Of a stretch of 64,000 nucleotides of DNA, positions 39,201-46,176 are shown piece by piece; position 1 is the first letter of the stretch; every line of letters begins with the position of its first letter. Under the pieces are notes generated by a model. That model was not told the DNA's origin and made no database searches. It was given only the letters and a program-made list of their open reading frames with translations. The DNA is from Caenimonas koreensis DSM 17982 (GTDB lineage Bacteria > Pseudomonadota > Gammaproteobacteria > Burkholderiales > Burkholderiaceae_C), in contig NZ_WJBU01000020.1 in NCBI RefSeq assembly GCF_009646335.1, positions 1 to 64,000 of the forward strand, in the 5' to 3' direction. The position numbers were made by a program, and so were the translations under genes.

Positions 39201-39674
39201 CTGCGCGATAGGCCCGACGTTTTTTCCGCTCGCAGCGAGTTGGAAGAAACACCGCGGTTTGTCGAAGGCAAGGTAGCGAGCTTTGGGCTGGCGGTGAATC
39301 ATTTGCTTGGCAAGTCCGCCAGCGTCTCGCTGAAGTACGTCAACCGGGATGCGAAGCAGACGGGCACGCTGGCCGGCCTCGCGGTGCCCTTCATTCCCCG
39401 CCACTATGCGCAGGCGGGCGTGCAGTGGTCGCTGCCCGGCCGGTGGCTGGTGGGCGCAAGTGCGATTTACCGCAGCGAGCGCTTCCGCGATGACCGCAAC
39501 ACGGTACTGCTCGATTCGGGCGTCAGCTTCGGTGGCACGCTGTATTGGGAAACAGCGGACAAGCGGCAGAGTGTGCAGGCCATTGCCGAGAACCTGCTCA
39601 CGCGCAAGTCAGCGGGCAGAAGCACTGAGCCGCACTTTGTGCTGCGTTACTCGTACAACTTCGACATGCGCTAG
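36210..39674 (+). CDS. FecR domain-TPR-outer-membrane beta-barrel fusion protein
   Basis: A 1154-residue exported protein. Residues 1-36 form a signal peptide (ALYASASIAQPAS). About 45-205 is a FecR domain (VNEKVSAGSFVRTLVNSQMG; TPTATMGVRGTDWEIEVG; VVLSGVVDISNERG). About 230-530 holds TPR helices (for example YARAWLYTGVAHYQLGDTKR and ALEAFDKAAKLDPHDP). The last about 560 residues are alternating aromatic strands typical of an outer-membrane barrel. The TPR-barrel order recalls PgaA, BcsC and AlgK/AlgE-type exporters. The FecR part may bind peptidoglycan or sense periplasmic state. It is divergent from the RTX genes and convergent with the CHASE2 cyclase gene. Confidence 0.8.
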   Translation: MAFKQQATRGPGLWRPASRIAAIAGVALYASASIAQPASNAEIILLVGKGEKRPTEQAAWSAATVNEKVSAGSFVRTLVNSQMGLYLPDRTQIRLNQNSQLQIKTVADSAQFTQTQLQLNSGRAWSQAKPQTAPAGGGNSADARVIIQTPTATMGVRGTDWEIEVGPNGETQLVVLSGVVDISNERGALSIGAGEAAVARAGAAPVRLVLVNPSSRVQWVSSWKPQPRRWAGGDAARHAQAIAQIEAGDYAAAIAQLQPASRTDASAALLLADVHIQQGDVAGAVEVLRPHATSNTKGRVAALMARAMARQDQLAQARAVIAQALVQSPASIELLLADGELAAIDGDAAASRRAYNAALAIEPRNAQAWYGIGLIESERENVGPARIALNEALRNDASLSQASAELAATEAFAGNLEASRQLLEALVAREPDNYVARTSLGVYQLKSGRPAQALDDFLKAGLIEPRYARAWLYTGVAHYQLGDTKRALEAFDKAAKLDPHDPVPYVYESNVLTDALDYGAAIEAARNAQARMPFLKSLNQVASDQKGSANLGASLANFGMQEWAGYYANQAASPYWGGSHLFLADRYTGKFTRNSELFQGFLTDPTAFGASSRKSSLVPAPGHYGRVDVMAETGDWRQANASATLNGLSTASVPMAYYFSGDAAGANATSNDSTARARNFTLGLGAKPRHDIGIFAFATDSTLNGKLRDATLTDDRLDQGEQRLDLGLNFKLTPTNQFWIKAGSGHQDSNVNGLIYSPSSAAALNAAFKTTVIPAAGTLDEFSAGIRQRDLQFRHAFDLGAAEWSWGAERSRLNRNGRLVTTFTPVIIDSAEQFALRQSDVWGSMRYRLSGGHELQADAFYQRARINRSDANALLATGVATPLASSATVGLQDTSEWNPRLGAKFQLAPLQSVRFAIQRWRRPASVGTLSPVDTSGIAVNDRLATPSGLYRRARAQFDGEIGASTFAQAYIDRERVDNGLAGQRSPVSDFELTQLESLRDRPDVFSARSELEETPRFVEGKVASFGLAVNHLLGKSASVSLKYVNRDAKQTGTLAGLAVPFIPRHYAQAGVQWSLPGRWLVGASAIYRSERFRDDRNTVLLDSGVSFGGTLYWETADKRQSVQAIAENLLTRKSAGRSTEPHFVLRYSYNFDMR

Positions 39675-39692
39675 CCGCCGGCGCGGCGCTGC

Positions 39693-41687
39693 TCAAAGTT
39701 TGTCGAGCGACACGGCTCCATCCCACTCACCTTCTGGCGGCTGCTCGACCAGCTTGCCGATCCGCTCGACATAGCACTGCGCCAGTGAATCGCCGGGCTG
39801 GCTGGCGCGGATGGCTTCCCACTCTTGCAACGCCGCGTCCCAGTGCTTGTTCTGGTAGGCGTGCCACGCACGTTCTGTCGCAGCAGCAAGGCTCGCGTCA
39901 TCGCACGGCGTGAACACTTCCACGGGCACGTTCTTGCCTTTGACCTTCACCTTGTCGACACGCCGCAGGCCGATGCGGCCACGCAGAAGTTCTGCCGTGC
40001 TGCTCGACAAGAGAATGCCTGTGCCATAGGCCTTGTTCGCGCCTTCGAGCCGCGCGGCGAGGTTCACCGTGTCGCCGAGTGCCGTGTAGTCAAAGCGCAA
40101 GTCCGAGCCCATGTTGCCGACAATCGCGGGGCCGGAATTCAGGCCCACACGCATCGACACGCCGGCCGCGCCGAGCGCCTCGAAGCGCGGCTGCAGACGG
40201 TCCATCACCACTTGCATTTCAATCGCGGCGCGCGTGGCATTCAACGCATGCTCCTCATCGTCGAGCGGAGCGCCCCAGAACGCCATCACCGCATCGCCGA
40301 CGAATTTGTCCACGGTGCCGTGATGCGCCATGACCACCTTCGTCACTTCATTCAGGTAGAGATTGATCACGTCGGCCACGCCTTCCGGCGTGAGCTTTTC
40401 CGACAGGCTGGTGAACCCGGCAAGATCGGTGAACACCACCGTGAGCTCGCGGCGCTGGCCACCGAGCTTGAGCTCCTCCGGGTGCGCGACCATGCGGTCG
40501 ACGACTTCCTGCGACACGTACTTGCTGAACGCGCCGCGAATCTCATTGGCGCGGCGCTTCTCCGTCCAGTACGAAGCCGCTGCCATGCACATGAATGCAG
40601 CGAGCATGCTCACCACCGGCGTTGCCGACCAGAACCAGAAGTTGCCCGTCTGGAACTGCCACGCCGCCAGCCCCACAACAGCCCCCGCCGACGCAATCAT
40701 CAAGATCGCACTGCGCAACGGCCCCCAGAACGCCAGCCACGACAGCGACAGCAACATCACCAGCGTGAGCACCATGGTGTTGAAGCGGATTGACGCCTGG
40801 CGGATCGTCTGGCCCATCAACGCGTTCTCGATCAACGTTGCGTGCAGCTCGACGCCCGGCGTCAACTCATGCAGCTTGTAGAGAAACGGCGTGGAGAACA
40901 GGTCGCCTTGCGACGCATTGTTCTCGCCGGACACGCGCAAGTCCTTGCCGATCAGCACGATCTGGTTGGCGAAGTAGTCCGGCGGAATCGACGGATCGCC
41001 ATTGAGCACCTGGTAGTACGAGATGTGCGGGAACGTGCGGCGTGGCGGCCCCAGGTGGCGCATCAGCGAGCCGGGCGCCACATACGGCTCCTGCACCATG
41101 TTCGGCCGCACGCGGATCAGCGTCTTGATCACTTGCCGCCAGAAGGCGTCTTCGGCGTCGGGCACCTGGCGGATCACGGAGTCGTCATCGAGCGGAATGC
41201 TGGCGAGCGCGGTGGTCGCGCCGGCCTTGGTCAATTCAGGCGTCGGGTCCACGCGCATCCACTGGCGGATCGACGCTGTCTCGTGATACGCGAAGTCGGC
41301 CGCCAGCACCACGTTGCCCGCTGCCTTGATCGAAGCAGCAAAGGCCTCGTCTTCTTTCGGTGATGCGCTTTCGGGGAAAAGCACGTCGAATGCGATCACG
41401 GCAGCGCCCGCCTTGGCGAGCTTGTCGATCAGCTGCGCGTGCATGTCGCGCGGCCAGGGCCAACGCTTGTCGAGTTGGGTGAATGACGCTTCATCGATGC
41501 CGATGATGGTGATGGGCAGCGACTGCTTGGGCGGATCGGCCACCGTGAACAGGTCGAACACCTTCAACTCGACGATCTGCCACGCAGGCACCGTGCTCAA
41601 CACCAGCCCCAGCACCCAGCCCAGCAGAGCAGACAGGCCAGCGAACTTGAGCGCCTGTTTGCCGGGGTTGGGTGGGCGGATGAGCAT
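39693..41687 (-). CDS. CHASE2-domain class III adenylate cyclase
   Basis: A 664-residue membrane cyclase. One N-terminal membrane segment (about 14-35) leads to an extracytoplasmic CHASE2 sensor domain (about 36-310; ITIIGIDEASFTQLDKRWPW, AVIAFDVLFPES). Three membrane segments follow (about 310-385), then a class III cyclase domain with metal aspartates in VVFTDLAGFTSLS and KFVGDAVMAFWGAP and the transition-state region YTALGDTVNLAARLEG. The Lys before FVGD and the LGD aspartate favour ATP, hence cAMP. A TPR-like tail ends the protein. It converges on the FecR-TPR-barrel gene across 18 nt. Confidence 0.87.
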   Translation of the reverse strand: MLIRPPNPGKQALKFAGLSALLGWVLGLVLSTVPAWQIVELKVFDLFTVADPPKQSLPITIIGIDEASFTQLDKRWPWPRDMHAQLIDKLAKAGAAVIAFDVLFPESASPKEDEAFAASIKAAGNVVLAADFAYHETASIRQWMRVDPTPELTKAGATTALASIPLDDDSVIRQVPDAEDAFWRQVIKTLIRVRPNMVQEPYVAPGSLMRHLGPPRRTFPHISYYQVLNGDPSIPPDYFANQIVLIGKDLRVSGENNASQGDLFSTPFLYKLHELTPGVELHATLIENALMGQTIRQASIRFNTMVLTLVMLLSLSWLAFWGPLRSAILMIASAGAVVGLAAWQFQTGNFWFWSATPVVSMLAAFMCMAAASYWTEKRRANEIRGAFSKYVSQEVVDRMVAHPEELKLGGQRRELTVVFTDLAGFTSLSEKLTPEGVADVINLYLNEVTKVVMAHHGTVDKFVGDAVMAFWGAPLDDEEHALNATRAAIEMQVVMDRLQPRFEALGAAGVSMRVGLNSGPAIVGNMGSDLRFDYTALGDTVNLAARLEGANKAYGTGILLSSSTAELLRGRIGLRRVDKVKVKGKNVPVEVFTPCDDASLAAATERAWHAYQNKHWDAALQEWEAIRASQPGDSLAQCYVERIGKLVEQPPEGEWDGAVSLDKL

Positions 41688-41759
41688 CCCGCAAGAATAC
41701 GGGAAGAGTTCGAGCGTTTGAAATCAAGGAGTTTGGGCGGCAGATGGATTTGAATTGCT

Positions 41760-41780
41760 CCCTCCCCTTCCGGGGGAGGG
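41760..41780. repeat. GC-rich palindromic repeat
   Basis: CCCTCCCC at 41760-41767 pairs with GGGGAGGG at 41773-41780 around a short loop, followed by a G-rich run (TTGGGGTGGGGGC). It sits in the 203-bp gap upstream of the cyclase gene and before the small gene at 41891. The form is typical of dispersed intergenic palindromes found at gene ends in many high-GC proteobacteria. Confidence 0.5.
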
Positions 41781-41890
41781 TTGGGGTGGGGGCAAGCGGC
41801 GGTGATGTCATCGACTGCGTGAATTGGGACGCCACGACCGCGCGACATAGCCCACCCGCACACGGATTTGCTACCCCAACGAATTGCGAA

Positions 41891-42076
41891 TCAGTCGAAC
41901 CTCATGGGAATGACGGGCTCTGATGTACGAGCCCGATTCATGATTTCGAGATCGCGGTCAGTTAGCCGAGCGCCGCGGGCCAGCGCTGCGATTGCCTCGC
42001 CGACCTTCACCCGCTTTTTCGGCGCAACAGGTCCGGCCTTCTCTTTCGTCACCTTCGTTTGCTTCTTGTTCTTCAT
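41891..42076 (-). CDS. Small basic hypothetical protein, 61 residues
   Basis: I do not recognise a family with confidence. The protein has a Lys-rich N-terminal half (KNKKQTKVTKEKAGPVAPKK) and a C-terminal helix region AIAALARGARLTDRDLEIMN followed by a short tail ending PVIPMRFD. The shape is like the small antitoxin half of some toxin-antitoxin pairs, but no toxin-like partner is adjacent. The start at 42076 has a strong GGAGGA ribosome-binding site. Local base composition is less GC-rich than the flanking genes. Confidence 0.5.
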   Translation of the reverse strand: MKNKKQTKVTKEKAGPVAPKKRVKVGEAIAALARGARLTDRDLEIMNRARTSEPVIPMRFD

Positions 42077-42130
42077 GCATTCCTCCAGCTTTGCGATCTC
42101 AACTGACAACATTAGATCAAGCGAGCGCGA

Positions 42131-43219
42131 CTAAAAAAGCATCCCCTGCCCCTGCATCCCCGGCGGGCGAAATTGCGACGTATCGAACACGATGTGCTTC
42201 CTGTTGAAGCCGATTCGCTCGCACGCCTTTCTAAAGCGCTGGCCGATCAGCTCGGCCCATGGGCCTGCGCCTTTCATGCGCGTCGCGAAATCGGCGTCGT
42301 AGTCTTTGCCGCCGCGCATGTCGTGGATGCGCGCCATCACACGCGCGGCGCGTTGCGGGTAATGCACCTCCAGCCATTGTTTGAAGAGCGGGCTCACCTC
42401 CCAGGGCAGGCGAATGACGTGATAGAACGCGCTGCGCGCACCGGCGTCCCATGCGGCTTCGAGCACTTGCTCCATGTCTTCGGTGAGGAAGGGGATCTGC
42501 GGCGCAAGGCTCACCGCCGTGGGCACGCCGTTCTCGGTGAGCGTGCGCAAGGTACGCAGCCTTCGATGCGGCGCTGCGGCGCGCGGCTCCAGCTTGCGCG
42601 TCAATTCCGCGTCGAGCGATGTGATGGTCACGCTCACCGAAGCAAGCCCCTTTGCAGCCATGGGCGCGATGAGGTCCAGGTCGCGCTCAACACCGCTCGA
42701 CTTCGTGACGAGGCCAAAGCAGTGATTCGTCTCATGCATCAGCTCGATCACGGCGCGTGTGAGGCGCAGTTCACGCTCGATGGGTTGGTAGCAGTCCGTC
42801 ACCGTGCCGATGGCGATGAGCTTAGGCTCATAGTGCTTCTTCGACAGCTCATGCCTGAGCACGGAGGCGATGTTTCGCTTGGCGACGATCTTTGTTTCGA
42901 AGTCGAGGCCGGGCGACATGTTGAGGTAGCTGTGCGAAGGCCGCGCGTAGCAATAGATGCAGCCATGCTCGCAGCCGCGATACGGATTGACAGACCGCTC
43001 GAAGTACACATCAGGCGACTCGTTGCTGGTGATCACGCTGCGCGCGTTCTCCCAGATCACTTCGGTGCGCAGCGGCTCGCGATGCTCGGCCTGGCCCTCA
43101 TCGAGCGTGGTCCATCCATCGTCAAATGCCTCGCGCGCATCGCGTTCGAAACGATGCGCGAGCTGAGTCGCTGCGCCGCGGCCCTTGATCGCTGCCAGGG
43201 GTATGTGCACCTCGCTCAT
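42131..43219 (-). CDS. PA0069-family radical SAM protein (SplB-related)
   Basis: A 362-residue radical SAM protein. The iron-sulphur cysteines are in NPYRGCEHGCIYCYARPSH (CxxxCxxC). Other conserved blocks are IAIGTVTDCYQPIERELRLT and GLVTKSSGVERDLDLI, typical of the SplB-like/PA0069 group, related to spore photoproduct lyase. The substrate is unknown. A perfect LexA-type box overlaps its upstream region, suggesting induction by DNA damage. It is divergent from cydA. Confidence 0.85.
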   Translation of the reverse strand: MSEVHIPLAAIKGRGAATQLAHRFERDAREAFDDGWTTLDEGQAEHREPLRTEVIWENARSVITSNESPDVYFERSVNPYRGCEHGCIYCYARPSHSYLNMSPGLDFETKIVAKRNIASVLRHELSKKHYEPKLIAIGTVTDCYQPIERELRLTRAVIELMHETNHCFGLVTKSSGVERDLDLIAPMAAKGLASVSVTITSLDAELTRKLEPRAAAPHRRLRTLRTLTENGVPTAVSLAPQIPFLTEDMEQVLEAAWDAGARSAFYHVIRLPWEVSPLFKQWLEVHYPQRAARVMARIHDMRGGKDYDADFATRMKGAGPWAELIGQRFRKACERIGFNRKHIVFDTSQFRPPGMQGQGMLF

Positions 43220-43232
43220 CAGTGGCTGTCAC

Positions 43233-43252
43233 TACTGTTCATCCATACAGTA
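43233..43252 (-). promoter_or_regulatory. LexA-type SOS box upstream of the radical SAM gene
   Basis: TACTGT-TCATCCAT-ACAGTA matches the CTGT-N8-ACAG LexA consensus exactly, with arms extended to 6 bp on both sides. It lies 13 nt upstream of the radical SAM start codon and 77 nt upstream of the cydA ATG. Repression of the radical SAM gene by LexA is the simplest reading. Confidence 0.75.
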
Positions 43253-43329
43253 TGCACCTCGGGGCCGATCACCGCAATCAAGGCCACTGTTGCCCTTGTT
43301 GTCTTTGCGCGGGTGGTAGTCTCCACGCC

Positions 43330-44727
43330 ATGGATCCGCTCCTGCTCTCGCGACTTCAGTTCGCTGCAAATATCAGTTTCCACATCCTCTTTCCGACGAT
43401 CAACATCGCGCTCTGCTGGTTCCTCGTCTACTTCCGGTTGCGACACTCCGCCGCATACGGAACGAAGGATTCCAAAGGCTGGGAAGAGGCCTATTACCTC
43501 TGGACCAAAGTTTTCGCGCTCACGTTTGCGCTAGGCGTCGTGTCCGGCGTGACGATGAGTTTCCAGTTCGGCACGAACTGGCCCGGCTACATGGAGAAAA
43601 CCGGCAACATCGCCGGCCCGCTGCTCGGCTATGAAGTGCTCACGGCGTTCTTCCTCGAAGCAACCTTCCTCGGCATCATGCTGTTCGGCCGGGGCCGCGT
43701 GTCAGACCGCGTTCATCTCGTCGCCACGCTCATGGTCGCGATCGGCACCACGATGTCGGCCTTCTGGATCCTCAGCCTGAACTCGTGGATGCAAACGCCC
43801 GCCGGCTACGAAATCATCAACGGCAAGGTCCACGCAACGAACTGGTTTGATGTCGTTTTCAATCCATCGTTTCCGTACCGGCTGGTGCACAAGCTGCTCG
43901 CCTCGACACTCACGGCTGCATTCCTGATTGCAGGCCTGTCCGCATGGCAGCTGCTTCGCAACACAGCCAATGAAGGCACACGGCGCGCGCTGCGAGCGGG
44001 CGTGGTTGCAGCGGCGATTGCCATTCCGCTGCAGATCATCGCGGGCGACATGCACGGCCTGAACACGCTGGAGCACCAGCCCGCCAAGATCGCCGCGATC
44101 GAAGGCATCTGGCAGACCGAGAAGGGCGCACCGCTCACGCTCTTCGGCTGGCCCAATGAAGAGGAACGCCGCACTGACTACGCGATCCAGGTGCCGGGGC
44201 TTGCCAGCCTCATCCTCGCGCACGACATCGACGCCGAGATCAAGGGGCTTGAAGAATTCCCCAATGCGCATCCACCCGTGGCACCTGTCTTCTGGAGCTT
44301 CCGTGTGATGGTAGGCGTGGGCGTGCTGATGCTGCTCGTGTCGTGGTGGGCCGCGTGGTCGCTGTGGCGCGCGCATCGCGCAGCGCTGGGGTCGGGCCGC
44401 ATGGCGGTGTATCCGCGCAAGATGCTCATCGCGCTGTCGGCCATGACGTTCTCGGGCTGGGTGTCCACACTCTCGGGCTGGTATGTGACGGAGGTCGGCC
44501 GCCAGCCCTTCATCGTGTACGGCCTATATCGCACGGCAGACATGGTCGCGGACCATCCTGCGGGCATGGTGCTTTCCACACTCATCGCGTATTTGCTGGT
44601 CTATGTGTTCCTGCTGGTGTCGTATGTGCTGGTGCTGATGCACATGGCGCAACACCCGGCGCAAGCGCCTGCTGTCGCGTCACCGCAAAGCCCGCAACCC
44701 GCTGAGCCGATCAGCGGCCCGGCGTGA
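43330..44727 (+). CDS. cydA: Cytochrome bd-type quinol oxidase subunit I
   Basis: A 465-residue polytopic membrane protein. The opening LLLSRLQFAANISFHILFPT contains the conserved histidine ligand of heme b595. Later motifs include FALGVVSGVTMSFQFGTNWP, ILSLNSWMQTPAGYE and GWYVTEVGRQPFIVYG, all diagnostic of CydA/CioA. The Q-loop region is short, as in the cyanide-insensitive (CIO) subgroup. It oxidises quinol and reduces oxygen with subunit II, whose gene starts 13 nt downstream. ATG 43330 fits the family N-terminus. No cydX or cydDC follows. Confidence 0.92.
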   Translation: MDPLLLSRLQFAANISFHILFPTINIALCWFLVYFRLRHSAAYGTKDSKGWEEAYYLWTKVFALTFALGVVSGVTMSFQFGTNWPGYMEKTGNIAGPLLGYEVLTAFFLEATFLGIMLFGRGRVSDRVHLVATLMVAIGTTMSAFWILSLNSWMQTPAGYEIINGKVHATNWFDVVFNPSFPYRLVHKLLASTLTAAFLIAGLSAWQLLRNTANEGTRRALRAGVVAAAIAIPLQIIAGDMHGLNTLEHQPAKIAAIEGIWQTEKGAPLTLFGWPNEEERRTDYAIQVPGLASLILAHDIDAEIKGLEEFPNAHPPVAPVFWSFRVMVGVGVLMLLVSWWAAWSLWRAHRAALGSGRMAVYPRKMLIALSAMTFSGWVSTLSGWYVTEVGRQPFIVYGLYRTADMVADHPAGMVLSTLIAYLLVYVFLLVSYVLVLMHMAQHPAQAPAVASPQSPQPAEPISGPA

Positions 44728-44740
44728 AGGAGCAGCGACG

Positions 44741-45754
44741 ATGAACTGGGAAACCGCCCTGCCGCTCTTCTTCATGGCCGTGATGGGCCTGTCGCTGCTC
44801 GCGTATGTGATCCTCGACGGCTACGACCTGGGCGTCGGCATCCTGCTGCCGTTTGCAAGCGACACGGAAAAAGACGTGATGGTCTCGAGCATCGGCCCCT
44901 TCTGGGACGCGAATGAAACCTGGCTGGTGCTGGGAATCGGCGTGTTGCTGATCGCCTTTCCAATGGCGCACAGCATCGTGCTGTCGTCACTTTATCTGCC
45001 CGTCGCCGTGATGTTGATCGGCCTCATCCTGCGCGGCGTGTCGTTCGACTTCCGCGTGAAGGCGCGTGACGCCCACAAGGGCCGGTGGAACAAACTCTTT
45101 GCGCTCGGCTCGCTCATCACCTCCATGGCGCAAGGCTGGATGCTCGGCAGCTTTCTCACGGGCTTTGGCGATGACGCGATTGCGCTCGCCTTCAGCGCAG
45201 GCATCGCGCTGACGCTCCCCACGGCTTACGCCATGCTCGGCGCCGGCTGGCTCATCATGAAAACGGGCGACGAGCTGCAAGCGAAGTCCGCAGCGTGGGC
45301 GCGCAAGGTGTTGTGGCCGATGGGCCTGGCGCTCGTCGGTATCTCGATGGCAACACCCCTGATCAGCCAAACGGTGTTCGATCGCTGGTTCGCGCTGCCG
45401 CAGTTGATTGGCCTGCTGCCGATTCCGGTGGCCTGCGCCGTCGCGTTCTTCGCCACATTCGAAGTGCTGCGCAAACCGAAGATCGTCGCCGCAGGTTACG
45501 GATGGATCGTCTTCGCCAGCACCGTCATGATTTTCATCCTGGCGTTTCTCGGCCTGACCTACAGCATGTATCCGTACATCGTGATCGACCGCCTGACGGT
45601 CTGGCAAGCCGCCAGCGCCACTGAGTCGCTCTTCGTGATCTTCGTCGGCGTTGCGATCACCCTGCCCGTGATCATCGTGTACACGATCTTCATGTACCGC
45701 GTGTTCTGGGGGAAGGCGACTGAGTTGACCTACGGTATGGGTTCTGGGTCTTGA
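44741..45754 (+). CDS. cydB: Cytochrome bd-type quinol oxidase subunit II
   Basis: A 337-residue integral membrane protein with about eight or nine hydrophobic segments. The N-terminus carries the CydB signature AYVILDGYDLGVGILLPF followed by SIGPFWDANETWLVLGIG and RGVSFDFRVKARD. It completes the bd oxidase with CydA. The ribosome-binding site is AAGGAG. The gene ends before the structured repeat at about 45770. Confidence 0.93.
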   Translation: MNWETALPLFFMAVMGLSLLAYVILDGYDLGVGILLPFASDTEKDVMVSSIGPFWDANETWLVLGIGVLLIAFPMAHSIVLSSLYLPVAVMLIGLILRGVSFDFRVKARDAHKGRWNKLFALGSLITSMAQGWMLGSFLTGFGDDAIALAFSAGIALTLPTAYAMLGAGWLIMKTGDELQAKSAAWARKVLWPMGLALVGISMATPLISQTVFDRWFALPQLIGLLPIPVACAVAFFATFEVLRKPKIVAAGYGWIVFASTVMIFILAFLGLTYSMYPYIVIDRLTVWQAASATESLFVIFVGVAITLPVIIVYTIFMYRVFWGKATELTYGMGSGS

Positions 45755-45769
45755 TTCGCGGCGCCGTCG

Positions 45770-46140
45770 TTCGGGGTCGTGACGCGGCTTGCGGATGGCC
45801 GGTTCACTCCGTGTCATTCCGCCGCCCTATGGGCGAGCTCCCTTCTTTACCTGCGTGAACCGGCCATCCGCAAGCCACGTCACTGGACAGAGCGGTGGCT
45901 GTTTTCTCAGTGAAATCGGACGCGCCCGTTGGAGTGCGCTCGGCCCGTGATTGCCGAGTTCGACCTCACTGAGCAAATGTCGCCCGCGCGGGTGATGACC
46001 GAGTAAATCACCCACCGCTGCGTGCGTGCTGCGGAGGCCGGGTGGCCTTTTCCCGCAGGTAAAGAAGGGAGCCCGGCCTCGTGGCCGGCGGAATGACACG
46101 GAGGGAAAAGGCCACCCGGCCTCCGCAGCACACCCCCGAA
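45770..46140. repeat. Composite palindromic repeat: two inverted hairpin units with conserved internal loops
   Basis: This 422-bp convergent gap (45755-46176) has no real gene. Unit A (45779-45883) has 29-nt arms (28 of 29 paired) around a 47-nt loop. Unit B (46026-46131) has perfectly paired 29-nt arms (46026-46054 with 46103-46131) around a 48-nt loop. The B loop is the reverse complement of the A loop: 17 nt at one side and 18 nt at the other are identical, and between them each unit has its own small hairpin (CGCCC/GGGCG in A, CCGGCC/GGCCGG in B). The arms of A and B match at only 19 of 29 positions, so about ten base pairs have changed on both sides. TTCGGGG-type sequence flanks both outer ends, giving the whole a MITE-like inverted form. 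Confidence 0.8.
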
Positions 46141-46176
46141 AGTTCAGCGCCCCAAACAGCAGCGCCCAAAAAAAGG

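Noticed and set aside
45827..46099. 90-codon minus-strand frame inside the palindromic repeat
   Set aside because: It is made almost wholly of the conserved repeat sequence, so its apparent conservation in other genomes would reflect the repeat. No ribosome-binding site was judged convincing.
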